From JAKFEW01 sp036675505 (lineage in GTDB: Bacteria > Cyanobacteriota > Sericytochromatia > S15B-MN24 > JAQBPE01): a stretch of DNA of 64,000 nucleotides. Positions 30,288 through 39,079 of the stretch are shown here, piece by piece. The position numbers and the translations under genes were made by a program. Every line of letters begins with the position of its first letter. Position 1 is the stretch's first letter. The stretch covers positions 60,311-124,310 of the forward strand of contig JAKFEW010000105.1 of NCBI GenBank assembly GCA_036675505.1, written 5' to 3'. A model generated the notes under the pieces. The model saw only the letters and a program-made list of their open reading frames with translations. It had not been told where the DNA came from and made no database searches.

Positions 30288-31043
30288 TCAGTGGGCCAGG
30301 CTCGAAGGGCCGTGCTGGGCGAGCCAGCCCTCGAGGGCCAGCTCGTCCGGGTCGAACGACGCCGGCGCCGGCGCCGGCGCCGCCGGCCGCCCCCTATCCG
30401 AGCGCGCGACCTCGAGGAACCGCCCGAGCGCGTCGGCCAGGGCCTCCACGCGGGACGGCACGCCGGGGTAGGCGGGGAACTGCAGCGTGCCGCCGCCCTT
30501 GAAGATCACGAGCAGCGTCGCCGGATCGTAGATGCCGTCGTCGACCCGGTTGACGTGCAGCTTCACGATGTCGCGCAGGCGATAGCGATCGACGCGGTCC
30601 TTGAGCAAGCCCTTGGTGGTCACGGCCAGCAGGCCCGCGTGCTTGTCGAAGGCATACGTCTGCTCGCCGCCCTGCGGCGCGAGCAGGTAGCGCAGCGCGA
30701 CGTGGAGCATCACGAGCACCACGGTGCCGAGCAGGAACACGTCCACGGCCGACGTGACGCGGGTGCTGTTGATCAGCATCCAGCCGCCGAACACGTAGGC
30801 GGCGGCGAAGAAAGCGCCGGACAGCGCGATCAGCGCCCAGTTCGGCCGGGCTTCGACCACGAAGCGGCGGCCGTCGAGGCGCACGAGGCGGATCGGGGTG
30901 GCGAGGGGATGGCGCATGCGCTCGAGCCAGGGGCGTGCCAGCGGGACGGACGGCGCCCGGCCGCCGGTGGCGGGACCGGGCGGCTCGATCTTAGCGGCGC
31001 GGGCGCGGCGCTTCTGTGGCGGGGCGTACAGCTCGGGTTGCAT
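30288..31043 (-). CDS. Small membrane protein with two helices and a PH-like domain
   Basis: The 251-residue protein starts at ATG 31043. A basic, Pro-rich N-terminal tail of about 60 residues precedes two membrane helices (ALIALSGAFFAAAYVFGGWML and AVDVFLLGTVVLVMLHVALRY, about residues 70-120). A cytoplasmic beta-rich segment follows (YAFDKHAGLLAVTTKG, YRLRDIVKLHV, LLVIFKGGGTLQF) whose pattern resembles the bacterial PH-like membrane proteins that read a self-referential surface. No motif gives a function. The tail after residue 215 is Ala/Pro-rich. Downstream lies a terminator hairpin. Confidence 0.7.
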   Translation of the reverse strand: MQPELYAPPQKRRARAAKIEPPGPATGGRAPSVPLARPWLERMRHPLATPIRLVRLDGRRFVVEARPNWALIALSGAFFAAAYVFGGWMLINSTRVTSAVDVFLLGTVVLVMLHVALRYLLAPQGGEQTYAFDKHAGLLAVTTKGLLKDRVDRYRLRDIVKLHVNRVDDGIYDPATLLVIFKGGGTLQFPAYPGVPSRVEALADALGRFLEVARSDRGRPAAPAPAPASFDPDELALEGWLAQHGPSSLAH

Positions 31044-31449
31044 GGGCTCGGACTGAGGGGCGCGAGGATCTTATCGGACGCGGCGGGCCGCGGCTTGCGC
31101 GATTTCGGGATTCGTACCCGGCGAGGCAGGTAGATGCGCCGGGCGAGCGAGCGATCGGGGCAGGGCGTCAGGGCGTTGGGTTCCGCGCTTTGAGGGGAGC
31201 GCTCGTCGCGTCATGGGCCAGTTGATATGAAACCGCGTACACCCCGAGAAAGCCGGAGCCGACGGAAATTGTCGGCGGCTATGCCCCGCCAGGCCTCAGG
31301 CACGCCGCCCTCGATCTGCGTCGAGCCACGGAGGAGTTCTGCGGGATACCGATATCACGGGGAGAGGCGGCGCAGCTTGCTCGGCACGGGGGCATCGGGT
31401 ATATTGATCGCCTGCTCCAGAGCTCGTGCCAATTGATAAGGACGCCCCC
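31044..31449. promoter_or_regulatory. Upstream region and promoter of the toxin operon
   Basis: TTGCTC (31377-31382), 17 bases and TATATT (31400-31405) form a likely promoter about 45 bases before the first start codon. Between 31226 and 31453 one frame is open for 75 codons and reads like protein (GGYAPPGLRHAALDLRRATE and onward) but has no start codon, so it may be a remnant gene 3' end. The stretch 31044-31220 shows nothing recognisable. Confidence 0.45.
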
Positions 31450-33315
31450 TTGAAACGGTTGGTCTCCGCCGCCCCTGCGCTTCTTCCTCTCCTGATCGCG
31501 TCCTGTCAGTTCCTCCCGCCTGCCGGCATGGCGCCTGTGCTGCCCGCCGATGGACCTCCCGTGACCAGCGTTACTGCTGCCAACGCGCCGGCGATCGAAA
31601 TGGCCCGCGCTATTGCTCGCGGCGAGGTCGGCAACGCTATCAGCGGCACCATCGAGTTGCCCGTGAACTTCAAAGCACTCTCGCGGCTCACGAACGGCGC
31701 GCCGCCGGTGACCCTCCACGCATTCCGGGTGACAGGCGAGGTGATTCGCGGGGCGACGGTCAGCTTGTTCTGGAAAGATGAGTACGCCATCGGCTACGTC
31801 GTTGACGGCGTGCCAGCCGACTACCCGGTCGTGCTCGCGGCCACCGTCGAGCCTGGCGTCGTGGTCAGGACGCTCGTGCCGAAGGCCTCCAGGCAAAATC
31901 CGGCACGCGGGCAGACGATAGAACAACGCTCCGAACTCATCGTGATACGCGCATACCTCTCGGGCCTCATCCCGCCCGTAGGGTTGGGGGGAACCGCAGA
32001 AGTCGTGCGCCAGGGTGGCCTCAACCCAGCAGGCGCAGCCAGTGCCAACCTGCAGGCGGTGGCGGTTATCGAGCAGGTTGCCATAAGCGATTGGGGTCGA
32101 GGCACACCAGAGGTTGCCGCTGCGGCCGCAGCTCTCCGGAAGCTCGCTCAAGCTCAGGATGGCGTCGCGAGCGCTCTCCGTACCACAGCCCCTGGCACTT
32201 GGGTCGACTCGGCCGTGACGGCCCCTGTCTTTACAACGACTATAGAAGCCTTCCAAAAGCTCGAGGCCCTGGCGGCGAAGGTCGACACGCAGACGGAGCA
32301 GGGTCGTATCCCTGCAAGTGCTGTCGACCTGCTCTCCACCGCATCCTTTCACCTGGAACAGGCTGCGCTCGCTGACGTGCCAAATGCAGCTGTAGTCGCA
32401 CCAACTCCAGGGATCTACAACCTCGCCCAGACGCCTTACCGCCTGCAGTTCTACAAGGCACTGAAGCCTTTGCTCTTGACCATATACGAAGACCTGGGCG
32501 TCCTCGCTTTCGCGAACACGAGCTATCGGAGCCCGAACGGCCAGCCCTTCTCCGAGCCTGAAATCGCAGCGGCATTTGAGAAAGGGAAGGGACCTTATCG
32601 GACGATGTGCGCCCCGGTCGACTTCCGCGGCACCACCAATTGCAAGGTCGTTACAAACCCGCTGGACCGCTCACAGGAGGTCTTGATTCAGCGCGAAACC
32701 AACCTCTTCACCAAGAAGCTCCAGGCGCTCGAGAACGCCGTAAAGGAGAACGACAGCCGAAAGATCCGCGGCGTCTTGATGGAACACCCGGCATTGCTCA
32801 ACTTCATCGTCGATGACAAGGAGCGCTGGAACTCCCCAATGGGCACCTGGCGCATGCGGCTCCTTCAGGACGTGGGGGCCGACATGGTCGGTGGGGCGGG
32901 CTTCCCCGTCCTGAACGACGCCGAGATGTTCATCGCCCCGCCCGACAAACAGCACACGTTCGACGACGTCGCCGGTATCTCGTCCGGAACGTTCACGGGC
33001 GTGCTCTCTGTCTGGATGCCTTATCTCGATTTTTCAGTCGACCAATGGCCCGTCATCAACTTCACCAGTCACGACAACCTGAGCAACTTCGCCATGCGCT
33101 TCGACTGGGACGAAGAGGAACGGACGTTGCTGAACGGGGAGATCCGCGGCCAGCGCCGGAACGGCGCCGACGGGAGCGACCGCGTGGACTACAGCGCGAC
33201 CTTCGAGGGCCAGATGGTGGACGGCAACCGGGTCACGGGTTACTGGTTCAACGACGAGCGGCAGATGGCCGGCCGGTTCGAGATGATCCGCGGCAACGCC
33301 GTATACGCGATTTGA
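31450..33315 (+). CDS. Lipoprotein of unknown function, first gene of the toxin operon
   Basis: TTG at 31450 is the likely start: AAGGA lies eight bases upstream and the product then begins MKRLVSAAPALLPLLIASC, a clean lipoprotein signal. The GTG at 31426 has no ribosome site. The 621-residue protein has a beta-rich segment at about 50-150 (VNFKALSRL, GYVVDGVPADYPVVL), a helical middle with Ala-rich helices (about 200-300), and a C-terminal beta domain of about 120 residues (GTFTGVLSVWMPYLDF, YSATFEGQMVDGNRVTGYW). No family was recognised. It is 13 bases from the next lipoprotein gene, so it is cotranscribed with the toxin-like gene. Confidence 0.78.
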   Translation: MKRLVSAAPALLPLLIASCQFLPPAGMAPVLPADGPPVTSVTAANAPAIEMARAIARGEVGNAISGTIELPVNFKALSRLTNGAPPVTLHAFRVTGEVIRGATVSLFWKDEYAIGYVVDGVPADYPVVLAATVEPGVVVRTLVPKASRQNPARGQTIEQRSELIVIRAYLSGLIPPVGLGGTAEVVRQGGLNPAGAASANLQAVAVIEQVAISDWGRGTPEVAAAAAALRKLAQAQDGVASALRTTAPGTWVDSAVTAPVFTTTIEAFQKLEALAAKVDTQTEQGRIPASAVDLLSTASFHLEQAALADVPNAAVVAPTPGIYNLAQTPYRLQFYKALKPLLLTIYEDLGVLAFANTSYRSPNGQPFSEPEIAAAFEKGKGPYRTMCAPVDFRGTTNCKVVTNPLDRSQEVLIQRETNLFTKKLQALENAVKENDSRKIRGVLMEHPALLNFIVDDKERWNSPMGTWRMRLLQDVGADMVGGAGFPVLNDAEMFIAPPDKQHTFDDVAGISSGTFTGVLSVWMPYLDFSVDQWPVINFTSHDNLSNFAMRFDWDEEERTLLNGEIRGQRRNGADGSDRVDYSATFEGQMVDGNRVTGYWFNDERQMAGRFEMIRGNAVYAI

Positions 33316-33328
33316 TCGAGGAAGGCCG

Positions 33329-34144
33329 ATGAAACCCATTTGCTACGCCCTGTCCGCCGCCGTCGCCACGCTCACCCTGGGATGCACCGCCGCGCAATTC
33401 GGTCAAGCCACCACGACAATCGCCCAGGCCCAGGCCGGTGCCGCCGTCAGGTTGGCCACTTCCGCGACCATCGCCCAGATGTCGCTGGTCCACATGGCGG
33501 CGGCGCTGTCGCGTGCAGCGACCCAGGACTTCGATGACGGCAACGTGCCGCCGCTGACCAGTGCGCCGCGCACGGACGCGGACTTCACCTACGAACTCGA
33601 CAACAATGCGGGCACCGGCAAGATCGCCCGAACGGTCGGAGGCAAGCGGACCGTCGACCTCGCGTTCACCTACGAAAGCGAGCGTGGCAACGCCGGAATG
33701 GCTTACACGGTCACCGGCACCTCGGGGCATTTCGAAGGCTACCAATTGCTCTTCCCGCGACTGACGCTCCTCTTCTCGGCCGTCCTGGGCGAAGGCTTTC
33801 TCCCGCGGAAGCACACGAACGGCCAGTTCCTTTTCAACGTCGACATCATGGCGGTGGGCTCGCTCGGAGTCGGCGGGGTCGAGGCAGTCCGGCTCTCGAA
33901 GGCCGAGTTCGGCCTGATGTATCCCATCTCCGAAGGCGAAGCCAAGGTCGGCGACCTCCGGGTCGTGGACCGGGACGGCAGCACCTTCGACGGCGAGGTG
34001 GTGATGGCCGAGAAAACGCTCCGGCTCCGCGGCGCCATCAAGAGCGCGAACGGCACGCCGGCCTTCGAGCTGAAGACGGGGGCGAACGGCGAGTTGACCT
34101 TGTCGAAATCACCCCCGATGCCCGCTGCGCCGCCCGCCCTTTGA
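33329..34144 (+). CDS. Lipoprotein of unknown function, second gene of the toxin operon
   Basis: GAGGAAGG precedes the ATG. The 271 residues begin MKPICYALSAAVATLTLGC (lipobox LTLGC). An Ala/Gln/Thr-rich helix (about 20-65) follows, then an all-beta region that could be a small barrel or lipid-binding sandwich (DADFTYELDNNAG, VDLAFTYESERGNAGMAYTV, FLFNVDIMAVGS). No homologous family came to mind. It sits 13 bases after one lipoprotein gene and 24 bases before the toxin-like lipoprotein, so a shared role in display or export of the latter is plausible but not shown. Confidence 0.77.
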   Translation: MKPICYALSAAVATLTLGCTAAQFGQATTTIAQAQAGAAVRLATSATIAQMSLVHMAAALSRAATQDFDDGNVPPLTSAPRTDADFTYELDNNAGTGKIARTVGGKRTVDLAFTYESERGNAGMAYTVTGTSGHFEGYQLLFPRLTLLFSAVLGEGFLPRKHTNGQFLFNVDIMAVGSLGVGGVEAVRLSKAEFGLMYPISEGEAKVGDLRVVDRDGSTFDGEVVMAEKTLRLRGAIKSANGTPAFELKTGANGELTLSKSPPMPAAPPAL

Positions 34145-34168
34145 CGCCGCGCCCTGGAGCCCTGAAAA

Positions 34169-36646
34169 ATGAATCGTAATCGTTCTGTGCGCCACTACAT
34201 GGGCCTGGTCTGCGCCCTGTCGGCTGTGAGCGCAGCCGCCTGCCAGGCCCCCCAGCCGCTCCTGGCGCCGGCTCACACTACGCCGCCCCCGCTGTCGCCC
34301 TGGGAAGCCGAGCGCGACCGCCTCAGCACCACATCATCAACCGCGCCGGCCCCAACGTGGCCGGAGTTCCCGCCGCGCCCCGAAGGCGTGGACCGAGGCG
34401 GCGAAAGCGAATTCTCATATAGCGAAGGGGCAATTTTCGCAAGCCAGTATTTGGTCGAGTGGCAGCAATGGAGGGCCTCGCCGCCGCCTGGCTGGTTCTT
34501 CTGCGCGCCGAAGTATCAGATCCAATCCGATGGTCAACCCCAGACCCCGGTCGATATGGCGAATGATCAAAACGTGGTGTATTGGGTTGCCGAGGACGGG
34601 ACCATCGAGACCGTCGACTGCAAGCTCCTACACCGCCTCGATCCCGTCCCGCCTGGCGAATCCGCGACTCCGCCGTATCCGACGGTCCCGCCGCCGACCC
34701 CGAAGCCCACGCCGAGGCCGACCCCGAAGCCCACACCCACGGCCACGCCTAAGCCCGCCGGACTTCCGGGCCTCGGCTCCGGGCCCAACCCGGCGCTCAA
34801 GCCGCTGAACCAGAAGATCGTCTGGTTCCGCGTCGCCAAGTACTTCTCGCCGAACGCCGACGAAAGCAAGGACACGGCGCGTATCGACGTGGTCGCGACC
34901 CCGGATATCGGAACCTGGGAACTCACGGTCGAAGGCTATCCTGGCTACATCCGCCGAGACAGCGGAACCGTCCTGAACTACAAGTGGGACGGCAAGATCA
35001 ACGGCGTCCCATTACCTGAGGGCAAGCACCGTCTCAAGCTGACCGCTGCCGGCGTCAGCCCGCGATACGCGGAGACGATCTTGGACGTCACGCCGCCGGA
35101 AGTCACCGAGCTGAAGATCACGGACATCGTCCAGCGGTCGGGCACCGACGAGCTGGATTACACGATGACCTTCAACGCCGTCGACAAGCCCAAGTATTTC
35201 CTGGGAAGCGGTCCAGGCACGCTGCTTGCCGAGGTTTCCGGCCTCGACAAGTCGTCGCCCAAGCTCGATCCGAAACAAACCAACGCCGAGTTCAAGTACG
35301 TCTCGCGAGAAGAGGACCAGAAGTCGGACAAATTCAAGCTCGTGGAGAATTGTAGACTCGGAAACATCTCCGAGTTGAGGTACACCGTCGCCGCCCAAGA
35401 CCGGGCTGGGAATACGGGGGTCGCCCGCGAGCAACTCGCCGAAGACATCGGATTCGCGGGCGTAGATGAGCGGAGTATCCGGATCTACAACGGCATTGGC
35501 TATCCGACCAGCGCGGCTTGTGCCGTCCCGATGAAGGGCTACGGCCTACAGAACGCGGCCATCGGCGCCGGCGCCGTGGCGCTCGCTGTGGCTGTGAGCA
35601 AGGTCTTGGAACGGGTCGGACCGCAACTGTCGGAGAAGGGTCTAAAGGAACTCCTGGCTCTGATCGCCCTCATCACCGGAGCGACGGCAACCGCAACGAC
35701 GCTGGAACGTGACCAGCCGGGATTTTGTACCGTCCCCGCCGCAGATCGCGCAATCGACCCCACTATTCCGCAACCCGAGTGGAATACGCCTTTCGTTTAT
35801 CCAGGGCCTGGGGGACGACCGCTCAGGTACCACACGGGCTTCCTAAACGTCGACCGCCAGACCGGTAACGTGTCGAGGGAGCAGATCAACATGACGCTCG
35901 AGGCGATGGTCATGATTGTCAGGCAAGAGACCAACCAGGTCGTTTACGCGACCCCGATGCTCCTCGACAACCTCCGAATGCAATCCCCCATGGTGCCGAC
36001 GAGGTACTTCGACTGGGATGGGCGAAGCAACTCGGGAGTAGAGCTGCCCTCGGGCAAATACAAGGTCCGCATGGCCGTGGCCTTCGGTCGAAACGGCGTG
36101 CCGCATGACAGTCCGACCGTACCCAACGTTCAATTCCCGAGCCGTTGGCCCATCGGGTACAGGGGCTTGCCCGCTGCCGACAAGCGCCTCCACGGGATCC
36201 GGGTCATCAATAACGATGACGGAAGGGGATCCCCGTTCCTGGGGCCCAATCCTTATACGCTGATCGACGCATACGAGAAGGACTGGAAGTCGTTCATGGG
36301 GCCCGCCGGCATGCCCTTGCGAGGAAACTCGGTCAAGACCCATGACTGGCACCACATCGTGGAAGAGAACCAGCTCCAGTTCCCTGTCCATAAGCTCGTC
36401 AGCACCTACAACCTGGTACGCCTCGAGAAGTTGATTCACACCCGGATCACGGCGTTTTATAACCAACCTCAACCTTACTATCAAACGATCGACGGTGCCC
36501 CTGTCGATGAAGAGATGAAGCTTCGGGACTGGCTCAGGAAGCACTATGACAATTCAGACCCGACTGATTTCGAATTCCAACATGAACTTGGACTTCGGAT
36601 TCTGAGAGATGAGTACAACTGGATGCCGCCAATGCAAGGTGACTGA
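34169..36646 (+). CDS. Lipoprotein with FlgD-like Ig domains and a C-terminal polymorphic-toxin nuclease-like domain
   Basis: The 825 residues start with a lipoprotein-type signal (SAVSAAAC). Order: Pro-rich linker; a small domain at about 85-150; a Pro-Thr-Lys linker (about 170-195); a FlgD/CHU_C-type Ig domain (YFSPNADESKDTARI, WDGKINGVPLPEGKHRLKL); a second Ig-like region; a hydrophobic helical pair at about 455-510; another FlgD-like strand set (FDWDGRSNSGVELPSGKYKV). Residues about 720-825 contain DWHHIVEENQ (H728, H729), NLVRLEKLIHTRITAFYNQ, LRDWLRKHY and FQHELGLRILR. This order matches the WHHIVEQ...LH..IS.YY...VR.WL...F..Q..FG toxin end of RHS and other polymorphic toxins, a likely HNH-type nuclease. 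The next gene is the expected place for immunity. Confidence 0.8.
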   Translation: MNRNRSVRHYMGLVCALSAVSAAACQAPQPLLAPAHTTPPPLSPWEAERDRLSTTSSTAPAPTWPEFPPRPEGVDRGGESEFSYSEGAIFASQYLVEWQQWRASPPPGWFFCAPKYQIQSDGQPQTPVDMANDQNVVYWVAEDGTIETVDCKLLHRLDPVPPGESATPPYPTVPPPTPKPTPRPTPKPTPTATPKPAGLPGLGSGPNPALKPLNQKIVWFRVAKYFSPNADESKDTARIDVVATPDIGTWELTVEGYPGYIRRDSGTVLNYKWDGKINGVPLPEGKHRLKLTAAGVSPRYAETILDVTPPEVTELKITDIVQRSGTDELDYTMTFNAVDKPKYFLGSGPGTLLAEVSGLDKSSPKLDPKQTNAEFKYVSREEDQKSDKFKLVENCRLGNISELRYTVAAQDRAGNTGVAREQLAEDIGFAGVDERSIRIYNGIGYPTSAACAVPMKGYGLQNAAIGAGAVALAVAVSKVLERVGPQLSEKGLKELLALIALITGATATATTLERDQPGFCTVPAADRAIDPTIPQPEWNTPFVYPGPGGRPLRYHTGFLNVDRQTGNVSREQINMTLEAMVMIVRQETNQVVYATPMLLDNLRMQSPMVPTRYFDWDGRSNSGVELPSGKYKVRMAVAFGRNGVPHDSPTVPNVQFPSRWPIGYRGLPAADKRLHGIRVINNDDGRGSPFLGPNPYTLIDAYEKDWKSFMGPAGMPLRGNSVKTHDWHHIVEENQLQFPVHKLVSTYNLVRLEKLIHTRITAFYNQPQPYYQTIDGAPVDEEMKLRDWLRKHYDNSDPTDFEFQHELGLRILRDEYNWMPPMQGD

Positions 36647-36697
36647 TGGTCCTGACAAATGTTGTCCGTTTACGTTCAAAGGAGACCATCAAGGACT

Positions 36698-37153
36698 ATG
36701 GAAAACGGCCCTTACGGAGCCCTGGATGCGTTCAGGCGAAACAAGAGCGTCGCAAAACTCGACGCAGCCGGCCTGGCAAAAGAGCTTCTTGATTGCTTTA
36801 GGTGGGATCAGCAGCTTAGGGAGATCCTTTTCCATAGCGAGTCTGATATACCACCTGACATCCAGAAGAGGTTGAACTATCACATCGGCAAGAACGTGAA
36901 GCACAACATCGAGGTTCGCACCGAACTCACCAGACGCGGCCAGGCAGGTATCGATGAGCTCGAAAAGCTGTACCGCATGGGCGATCCCTACCTGATTCAT
37001 TGGCTTGGACGAGTCCATATCGATCTCATTCCAGAGACGGCCAAGCAAGAGTTGACGCGCCTACTTGCGAGCGATACGCTCGAAGCAAAGCACCGACGGT
37101 CCCTCTCGGAAATGTTGGGCGCCGTCGAGCGACGCCTGGCCGGCGAGATATGA
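36698..37153 (+). CDS. Small cytoplasmic protein, candidate immunity protein
   Basis: ATG 36698 (MENGPYGALDAF) with AAGG/AAAGGAG upstream is preferred over the in-frame ATG at 36659. The 151 residues have no signal or membrane segment. They are mostly charged amphipathic helices (NKSVAKLDAAGLAKELLD, HNIEVRTELTRRGQAGIDEL, SLSEMLGAVERRLAGEI). Its position directly after the toxin-like domain, its small size and its cytoplasmic nature fit an immunity protein. No immunity family was recognised. Base composition is clearly lower in GC than the chromosomal background. Its stop overlaps the start of the next gene (ATGA at 37150-37153). Confidence 0.72.
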   Translation: MENGPYGALDAFRRNKSVAKLDAAGLAKELLDCFRWDQQLREILFHSESDIPPDIQKRLNYHIGKNVKHNIEVRTELTRRGQAGIDELEKLYRMGDPYLIHWLGRVHIDLIPETAKQELTRLLASDTLEAKHRRSLSEMLGAVERRLAGEI

Positions 37154-37782
37154 CGTCGGAGGATCTTTCCCCAACGATTGCCTCGCCGCAGCACGATCTG
37201 GCGCCGACAATCGCCAGGCCACCATCGCTCAGGACCCCGCTTCCATGCGCCTGGGAGACCGACGCGCTTCTCCCAGCTTTCGACTTCCAGACGAGCGATG
37301 GCATTCCTTGCAGCGCCCCGACTGGATTTCGCCCCCTCCCGGGAATGGGCCTCATTTGGTCGACCGGAAGGCGCGACGGCCGCCCCGCGACGGTGCTCGA
37401 CGTTTCAGACGATGAGAAAGTCGTCTGGATCGGTGACGACTCTACCGTGCACGCCAGCGGCGACAAAGACCAGCCTCAGGGATGGCTCCAATGCCGCAGA
37501 TGGCACCAGTTCCCGGCCAAGGTCAAGCTCGGTAAAGACGGTTGGTTCCGCCGGGAAATCCATACAGACGCTCCGCCGGTCATCTGGGGATGCCGGCTAT
37601 CACTTTACAGCCTCGAAAAGGTCTTCCCAGGACGGGGCGTCCGCAGGCCAGAGCCCTTGTCGTCAGTGCTCTTGATGCCTTCTTGCTGCGTGCTGGTGGA
37701 CGGCGTGGTGCGGCAAGTGAGCGGATACTGGTCCGGCGAGGATCCGGAGGAAATGCGCAGGGCAGCCCGCCGTCAGGGCTGA
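37150..37782 (+). CDS. Hypothetical protein at the end of the toxin operon
   Basis: The ATG overlaps the preceding stop, so the two small proteins are translationally coupled. The product has 210 residues, no signal peptide, a disordered N-terminus (about 35 residues) and a beta-rich core with Trp and Cys (FRPLPGMGLIWSTG, VVWIGDDSTVHASG, QGWLQCRRWHQFPAK, VIWGCRLSLYSLEKVFPG). VVWIGDD...V is loosely like a segment of the toxin-like lipoprotein (VVYWVAEDGTIETVDC), so the two may share a domain. It could be a second immunity or assembly factor. Its 3' end overlaps the convergent beta-helix gene by ten bases. Confidence 0.7.
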   Translation: MTSEDLSPTIASPQHDLAPTIARPPSLRTPLPCAWETDALLPAFDFQTSDGIPCSAPTGFRPLPGMGLIWSTGRRDGRPATVLDVSDDEKVVWIGDDSTVHASGDKDQPQGWLQCRRWHQFPAKVKLGKDGWFRREIHTDAPPVIWGCRLSLYSLEKVFPGRGVRRPEPLSSVLLMPSCCVLVDGVVRQVSGYWSGEDPEEMRRAARRQG

Positions 37783-39060
37783 ACGATAATGTCTCGTCCC
37801 ACGTCGTAAACAGCGAACGTGTTGGTTGACCGCCAAGTGGCGTCAATACCAGCAAAGGCGCTTGCGGTCGCCGTGCTTATACCCACGTCCATCGCATCGT
37901 TCGAGAAGAAGTTGTTGCCGGTGAGCGTCGCTGCCCAGGTCGAGAACGCATAGTTGAAGTCGATCGCCACGTCGTTGTTCGTGAACGTGCTCGTCCGAAC
38001 AGCAACGGTCGCCGCGGCTGTACCGCCGATCGCGATACCCGTCCGACCATTCATGAAGGTCGCGCTATCAACCGAGAAATCGGTCCCCGCGGCGTTGGCG
38101 GTCACGCTGATGGCAGGATTCGACGTGCCCGTGAACGTGGTGAAGTCGACGTCCAGATCACCATTGATGACGTTGATGCCGAGCCCAGCGTTCGTGAAGG
38201 TCCCGCCCTGAACGCTCATGCTTGCGGCGTTCACGGTCGCGCCGATCCCCGCATCCACGTCGCAGGCCGTCAGACTCAGCTCCGCGCCATTGCGAGCCTT
38301 CGCGCCGATGGTGCCTCCCACGATTTCACAGGTGTCGAGCGTCACGTTTTCGCCACCCGTCGCAGTAAAGGCGGCATTGGGGTTGCCGCCGCCCAAAGTG
38401 GAGTTCATGATCCGCAAGAAATCAGCACCGATCGCTTCGACGCTGTTCGGGAGAACGAGCCGCTGGAGCGTGATGCCACCAGAGGCGGTAATCGTCATGG
38501 CGCTCGCATCGAGGACATGGTTGACACCGTCGATCGACACCGTACGGTCGATCGCGAGGTCGAGCGTCGCCGAGTCGGCCGTGACGTCGATGTCGGCGGT
38601 GAGCTCGATGTTGGCGACATCAGGATCCGCGAGCGCCGCACGCAGCTCCGCTTCGTTCGCCACCTGCACCGTTTCGCCGGAGTCGCTGACGTAGGTCGGC
38701 TGGTCAAGGAACCCTTCGAGGGTGATCACGGCGTCGCCGGTCGAGCTACCGCCATGCCCGCCAGAGCCGCCGCCACCTGAGCCCCCGGGCAGCAACCGTG
38801 CCCGACTGGCCGTCACCATCCGCCTCGGAGCCATTTCCGCTGTCGGCGCCTGAGCCCGAAGAGGAACCCGCCGGATCGCCCGGATTGGAGCCGGATACCT
38901 CCGGGAAGGCGAGGCCGTCGAGCGGAAGCGAACCCAGCAGGACAGCGGTGCCGGCGGCCGGACTTTCGGTAACCGGCGGCGCAGCGGCCGGCGGCAGGCA
39001 TCCGGGGAGCAGCACGAGGATCGCGGTGCCCAATGCGAGGGCAGGGAATCGATGAGTCAT
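37773..39060 (-). CDS. Right-handed beta-helix lipoprotein, interrupted by a frameshift near 38782
   Basis: ATG 39060 follows GAGGAA and gives a lipoprotein signal (LVLLPGC) and a Gly/Ser/Asp-rich linker. The frame then leaves protein-like sequence at a G5 tract (C5 at 38782-38786 on plus). Removing one G joins it smoothly to a Gly-rich stretch and the downstream frame, which begins ITLEGFLDQPTYVSDSG. The C-terminal 300 residues are a parallel beta-helix of the pectate-lyase/NosD style: repeated short strands with Asn/Thr turns such as GGTFTNAGLGINVINGDLDV and MNGRTGIAIGG. No catalytic motif was seen. It lies 20 bases after the NHL lipoprotein gene and is probably cotranscribed with it. Confidence 0.8.
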
Positions 39061-39079
39061 GGTCGTTCCTCGAGCTACG

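Noticed and set aside
31226..31453. A 75-codon gene before the toxin operon
   Set aside because: The frame looks protein-like but has no usable start codon and overlaps the start of the next gene; kept only as a possible remnant.
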